From contig JAGTJL010000047.1 of the NCBI GenBank assembly GCA_020746875.1, forward strand, positions 19,899 to 83,898: a DNA stretch of 64,000 bases, in the 5' to 3' direction. Of the stretch, positions 59,097 to 64,000 are shown one piece after another; within the stretch, counting starts at the first letter, position 1, and each line of letters opens with the position of its first letter. Origin of the DNA: Rhexocercosporidium sp. MPI-PUGE-AT-0058. Its lineage: Eukaryota; Ascomycota; Leotiomycetes; Helotiales. The notes under the pieces were generated by a model. That model was not told where the DNA came from. It saw only the letters and a list, made by a program, of their open reading frames with translations, and ran no database searches. A program made the position numbers and the translations under genes.

Positions 59097-60850
59097 ACGT
59101 TTGTAATAATTTTGCGAGCTCCTCGGTCTGCGTGTCTTAACAATCAAAGCAAGCTACCACCAAAGCGTGCGTACGGAGACCTTAAGACGTTAGAGAATAA
59201 AAAGTTCGCTTTACAACGTCTTCATCGTATCGATAAAGCTAAGAAATTACGACTTGAACTTTTACCTTAATTATTAGCTTATGATTATCGTCGAGCTGTT
59301 CGGATCTTTTAATTCCTTGCTCCAAGCTCTTAAACGAATATTCCGTGTTAGCCAAAAGCACGCTCAAAAAATTGCCCTCTTTATTATAAATAATTATTAC
59401 GATTAATTTAGCTTCGCCCGTGCCTTAAAGCGTATCAAGCCCTAATTCGCCGCCGAAAATGAATTCGATACTATGACTTCCGCCGAAAGAAGTATCGAGA
59501 TTAATTGCAATATTATTAGATTCTTAAGTATGCCCTTCGATAAAATCCGCGCTCGATTAAACGTCCTTACTATTATCAACACTTACGACAAGAAGCGTCG
59601 TCGCATCGATAAACGCCTGGATAAAAAAAAAAGTAAATTAATTAAAGCTTAAGAAAAGGCAAAAGCTCAAGCTAATAAATTTATCAAGCTACGTAAATCC
59701 CGGAAGTCTTAAGCGAAGTTTAATAAGCGCAAGATATTATAGATTACTATTGATTACGATCCCGAGAGTAAAAGTAACGATATTAATTTCTAAGATAAGG
59801 AAGACTCGGACCTCGTATTTTCGGATATAGACGATACCTCTTTTAAGCTTTCTAAGATCCTTAATGAAGAGTTCGCAGTAGACTCTGATGACGATAGCCC
59901 AGATGATATAAAACCTTATACGCCTTCGAAGGTTATACGTGACGATATTCCTATAGAACTCGATCCTAAGGATTCGGATATTAACCTTTCCACGCCTTTA
60001 AACCCTGCAGTTACAGAGCCTGCTTCAGCTCCTTATAATTTTATAAATAATCCCGAAGATATTGCTTTAAATATCCTTGAAGAATTAAAAGAGGTCGAGC
60101 TAATTGAAGATTAAGAAGACGTCGAATCATTTGCTTATTCTTTTAGTCCGGGACCTTCTACTCTTAATCTATTTGCTTTTGATAACGGCGATGAACCTCT
60201 TCGTATTTTAAAGAAGGAAGATAATAACTAATCACGCAAGCGAAAAATAAGTAATAATATATTTATTTTAAATTCCGTTATTAATCTGCCGATATTTAAA
60301 AAACCAAAAATTCAATCTTTAAATCCAAGCAGTTCTTCTTTTAAAAATATTCTTATAAGTATATTTATCCCTCTTATTACTTTATAATCTTTTATAAATA
60401 AAAACCTGCAAATTATATTCTTATAAGTTTTTATCTACAATCTGTTTTTTTATCTTTTTCTAGTATTTAAGTTTTTATTTATAAGTATAATACTAACTTC
60501 TCCTATAAACCCTCGTATCCAAGTAATATTAAATAACTTAGCTTATAACCCTTCGATATACACTCAGAGTGCCTTCTAAAGAAGACTTATTATTTACTTC
60601 AAGGATCCGCCATTAACCCTTATAAAGCGAGTTATTTATAACACCCTCGATTTATCAATTAAATTAAAGTTCATTACTTAGTAAAAGAATTATTTTTACG
60701 ATCTAACTTATTTAAAAGAGAATAAGGATATTATTAAAAAATTCACTACTCGTAAGTTAGCTGTTAAAACTAAAGGTAAAGGTAAGGCGTCCCGCGTAAT
60801 TCCTTTATTAGTCTTCCGTAACTAATAAAATCCACTTAATTTAAAAGGTA

Positions 60851-63800
60851 GTAAAAGTAGCAGCCCATCTAATTCTCCAATACTTAATTTTAATAATAAA
60901 GAGAAAAGTAATACTTCAGAAATATAAAAGTATAATTTCCTTTTAGATAAGTTCGTTTTTTTATTTTTTTTTTCGCTGGCACTAGCGTTACAGATTTAAA
61001 TCTGTAACGATAATATTTCCCCGCTCCTCTCGGCAATACGTCTTCTAGACTTATTAAGCGCGATAATAAAATAAAAGAAAGATAATAAAAAGAATAATAG
61101 TTTTTTTAATTAATCGATATATGTATTCGGCGTTTTATATTATAAAAGCTGAGTTTTTTTATCTTCGTCCTTTTTCAAGGACTAATTGCATAAAGACTTC
61201 TACACTAATAAGTCAAATAATAATACTTTCTTTAAATTTATAGTTTAATCATACGTTATTAAAGTAAATAATATATAAAATGCATTTATTGCAATAAAAT
61301 ATCCGCTCGTGATTCTGTCTTATCGTAACCATCTACCTTTACATGTTTTTATCTGTAACAGCCCTTTTTTACTCCTTTTATAATATTTCGGGTTAATATA
61401 TATTTCCCTTCCTCATTCCTCCTACTGCAAATTAAAACTTACTTCTACTTCTTACGTATTAATTACCAGGTTTTTATCTGTACTAGCTCCTTTTATTATA
61501 AGAATCTATCTCCATTATTCTTTAAAGTAATATTTGCTAGAACTGATATTAAGACTTCGTGAGTTAAATCATTTATAAATAAAAATTATAATATTATTAT
61601 TAATTAAGCCCTCCGAACTTATATTAAAAGAGATTATTATATTTCTTTAATATTATTCTTGTATTCCTTTTCCTCTTTATTATCCTTATCGATCACGATA
61701 GGCTTATTAATATCTTTCTTTATCCTCACTCTTCACCGGATCTTATAACCTCGGGACCTTAAGATACGCGATTAAGATTTTCTTCTCCCTTTATTCGTCT
61801 AAGCTATGTTTCAACCTGATTAAACGATTATCGAATATCATATATATAACAATCTACCCCTTCTCAAAAAGGCGTATAAAAGCTAAGCGTAACTTTACGT
61901 CGTTATTATTCCTTATAATACTTCGAAGGAAATAATGAAAATATTATTTAAGTATCCAGGTAACCCCGCTTTTGACTTGATATAAGCCGTTTTTTCTAGA
62001 CTCTTTTACTTCTAATCTCTAAGATACTTTAAGAGCGAATCTTATATTCGGTATTATTCAACTATTAATCGCTAAATTATATCTTTATTATTAGATAAAA
62101 CGTATAATAAGCACTTATTTTTAGTTAATAATACTTTAAAATATTTATTATTCTTCTATATATAAGTTACTTACGTATTATTGCTAAATCCGATCATATC
62201 TTATCTCTTATCGTCTTATATTAGCTAAGGAAACCTAATGATATTATCCCTAAGTTTAATATCTCGGTCAGCTATCGATCGATTTTTTAGCTTAAACTTT
62301 GAAGAAAGTTAAAAGATAGTATTTTCCTTAAACTTTTTATTCGTAGTTAAGCTAGGAAGTTTGATTTAAAGTATTATATTAATAAAGAGTATAGTTTGCA
62401 AGAAGTTTAATAAACTGGTTTTATAAGTCTTTTAGAAATAATTTATTTATAAAGCTTTTACTTGATTTAGATTTATATATAAGTTTAGTTCTGTAAGACT
62501 TAGTGACTTTTACTATTATACTTACTTAATTGTGGCTTTTCGAGATATAATTGATAACTTCTGAATACTTTTATAAGCTGAGCTAAGTAATTGACGTCCG
62601 GTATATAAATTAATTTATACAGCTTGCAAGTTAAGAAAAGCAATTCACCCCAGTCGCCTCGCTTACTTCTTCATACCCTCTTAAATATCTAATATTACTA
62701 AAAACAGTATAATATATATAAAGAAGTAAGCCTGTGCTATCAAGTATATAATAAGGAAGAGATATAAATAGAACTCAGATTAAGTCAACAATAAAAGCAA
62801 GAAAATAAAGAGAATGTATTCATTCCCTAAGCCGTGAAGCTAATATAATCAGATAGCAGAATCAAAAGACTTTCTTTCCGAATTACGCGTATACTTTTAC
62901 TTTAATATAATATATTATAATATTTATCTTTTATAATCTTATATTAGAGTTTATAATATAAGTCATTATATAATAAATAGTTTATATCTTCTTTTATATT
63001 ACGGTAATTTTATAAATAATTATTATTCTTACAGATAAAAATCTATATTATTCTAGGTTTTTATTTGTAAAGATACTTTTATTTTTTTTTTTTTTTCTTA
63101 TAATAAAACTCGTTTGAAAATATTAATCGCAATAAGTCTTAATTATGGTCTTAAAGCTTGATTTCTGCGACGGAGAACTTTTAAAATATATAAGTAAAAT
63201 TATTTATTTTTTAAAGAACTTTTAGTAAATTGTACTTTTCATAAGTAGCTTATATATAGTTTCTTTTATAATATTCCGTATTTATTACTTAGATTAAATC
63301 TAAGATTAATTTTTCCTTAAAATAAAGATTTTATTTATATATTCAATTATTATGAATATTTTTATAGATAGAAACTTAAAGCTAAAGTATAATAGACTCT
63401 TTTACTCGTAACTTTTATGCAGCTTTTTATCTGTAAGAATAATATAAATCTATCTTTTATTATAATAAAAATACACGATTTATTTAATAATTAGAAAAAA
63501 TTAAAACTTTAAGAAAGAAGAAGAAATATAAAAAAGATATAATATTATATAAAATAATTCTCTTAAAGATTATTATAAATTTTAAAAAAAGACTTTAAAA
63601 TTGAAATCGACTTATGATTATAAAGTAATATATAACTTAAAGTTATAAAGCTTATGAAGAGGGTTACGGCGAACCCGATTAAAAGCGTATTAAATAATAT
63701 TTAATTTGATAAATAATTCAGAAAAACTGAATAATTAGCTAAAAGAAATAATTAATATATAACTTGTATAGAGCCCGGAGTAACCGACTTCGGGAGGAGA

Positions 63801-63857
63801 AGCCAGGCGAACTGGTTTAAGTGGAATTCAACCCGACTCAACTTGGCCCAACCCGAC
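60851..63857. other. AT-rich subtelomere without an assignable gene
   Basis: RIP-like AT-rich DNA, with further copies of the recurring motif at 61341-61482, 63031-63070 and 63419. The last 90 bases before the telomere (63770-63857) are GC-balanced, with AACCCGACT and CAACCCGACG repeated. Confidence 0.55.
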
Positions 63858-63860
63858 GTG

Positions 63861-64000
63861 GGGTTAGGGTTAGGGTTAGGGTTAGGGTTAGGGTTAGGGT
63901 TAGGGTTAGGGTTAGGGTTAGGGTTAGGGTTAGGGTTAGGGTTAGGGTTAGGGTTAGGGTTAGGGTTAGGGTTAGGGTTAGGGTTAGGGTTAGGGTTAGG
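63861..64000 (+). repeat. Telomere, TTAGGG repeats
   Basis: About 23 perfect head-to-tail TTAGGG units run from 63864 to the end of the window, after GGGG. The G-rich strand points outwards, as it should at a right chromosome end. No variant units are present. The junction follows CCCGACGTG directly. Confidence 0.98.

Larger units (their letters stand above)
54810..60850 (+). pseudogene. SNF2-family helicase/ATPase pseudogene
   Basis: SNF2 enzymes use ATP to move along DNA and remodel chromatin. A long plus-strand relic reads through about 1,700 codons with scattered RIP stops. After a charged N-terminus and a long region at 55450-57000, the core begins at 57218: TTWMLA*ER, YKLRKTLEILI at 57290-57322 (from the DxxGLGKTxE ATP loop with Gly lost), YLYILIASPFLIIS (motif Ia), VDIIKYFFPGEFIIR (the W..E...F.P..... 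segment), then after a clean intron at 57584-57639 (GTAAGT, TACTAAC, CAG) IIISTYGILIRRLL. Further on come ILRQI-like LILR*I*LRR and FKVIT, and SPKLAALCDALIQ*YLNENS with KVLLLHTIPY, the start of the C-terminal helicase lobe. A long acidic and basic tail follows. No DEGH box was recognised. It reads towards the telomere. Confidence 0.62.
49916..63436. repeat. Dispersed TGCAGATAAAAACCTG motif family
   Basis: At least 26 copies of a 13-18 nt motif occur in both orientations. Plus form (TGCARATAAAAAYCTG): 49916, 52831, 53004, 53295, 53751, 55323, 57013, 57044, 59012, 60396, 61426, 63031. Reverse form (CAGRTTTTTATYTGTA): 53042, 54422, 54454, 55354, 55391, 57077, 57121, 57169, 57602, 59044, 60423, 60467, 61341, 61465, 63054, 63419. 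Several form inverted pairs 8-30 bases apart (53004/53042, 55323/55354, 57044/57077, 59012/59044, 60396/60423, 61426/61465, 63031/63054). I did not see it left of 49.9 kb. Confidence 0.75.

Overview
The window is the right end of a chromosome of a filamentous ascomycete (Pezizomycotina). It finishes in about 23 copies of TTAGGG. The intact genes have 50-90 nt introns with GT/AG ends and CTAAC-like branch points. Most of the sequence is a patchwork of very AT-rich repeats in which almost every damaged codon is a C-to-T or G-to-A change (CAA to TAA, TGG to TAG or TGA), the mark of repeat-induced point mutation (RIP). These alternate with GC-balanced islands holding the few readable genes. I cannot name the species.

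Layout. 1-2.0 kb: RIP-degraded DNA with a Tc1-like transposase relic. 2.0-6.1 kb: a balanced island with one intact four-exon gene for a seven-helix rhodopsin-fold membrane protein (374 aa). 6.1-27.9 kb: a nested retroelement block. It holds a minus-strand Ty1/copia element (copia-1, three LTR copies), a plus-strand copia element (copia-2) inserted in a copia-1 LTR with target duplication GAAAT, a young 190-bp solo LTR with duplication GTTCT, three copies of a third LTR-like repeat, and the 3' half of another copia pol. 28-32.2 kb: broken genes (F-box protein and unknowns), a 279-bp TA-flanked MITE, and a pair of 62-bp inverted repeats. 32.7-34.5 kb: a complete but RIP-inactivated pogo transposon with 49-bp terminal repeats. 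34.5-39.3 kb: unassigned DNA, an unknown decayed reading frame, and a BTB-domain pseudogene with only four stops. 39.4-43.6 kb: the second gene island, a three-exon O-methyltransferase (396 aa, minus) and a seven-exon rhodopsin-fold membrane protein (399 aa, plus) read divergently from a 1.3-kb gap. 44.3-63.86 kb: the telomere-proximal RIP zone with a Tc1 relic, a RecQ-like helicase pseudogene (minus) and a SNF2-like helicase pseudogene (plus). 63.86-64 kb: telomere.

How the genes relate. Only three genes look intact: two rhodopsin-fold membrane proteins and one methyltransferase. The methyltransferase and its divergent membrane-protein neighbour could share regulation. That pairing resembles small accessory-metabolism loci, but no backbone enzyme is visible. 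The two helicase relics fit the known habit of RecQ- and SNF2-type helicase genes sitting next to fungal telomeres.

The most unusual signal is a roughly 16-nt motif, close to TGCAGATAAAAACCTG and its reverse complement. It occurs at least 26 times between 49.9 and 63.4 kb. It lies in every gap of the SNF2 relic that looks like an intron, often as an inverted pair just upstream of the branch point. This could be an introner-like family.
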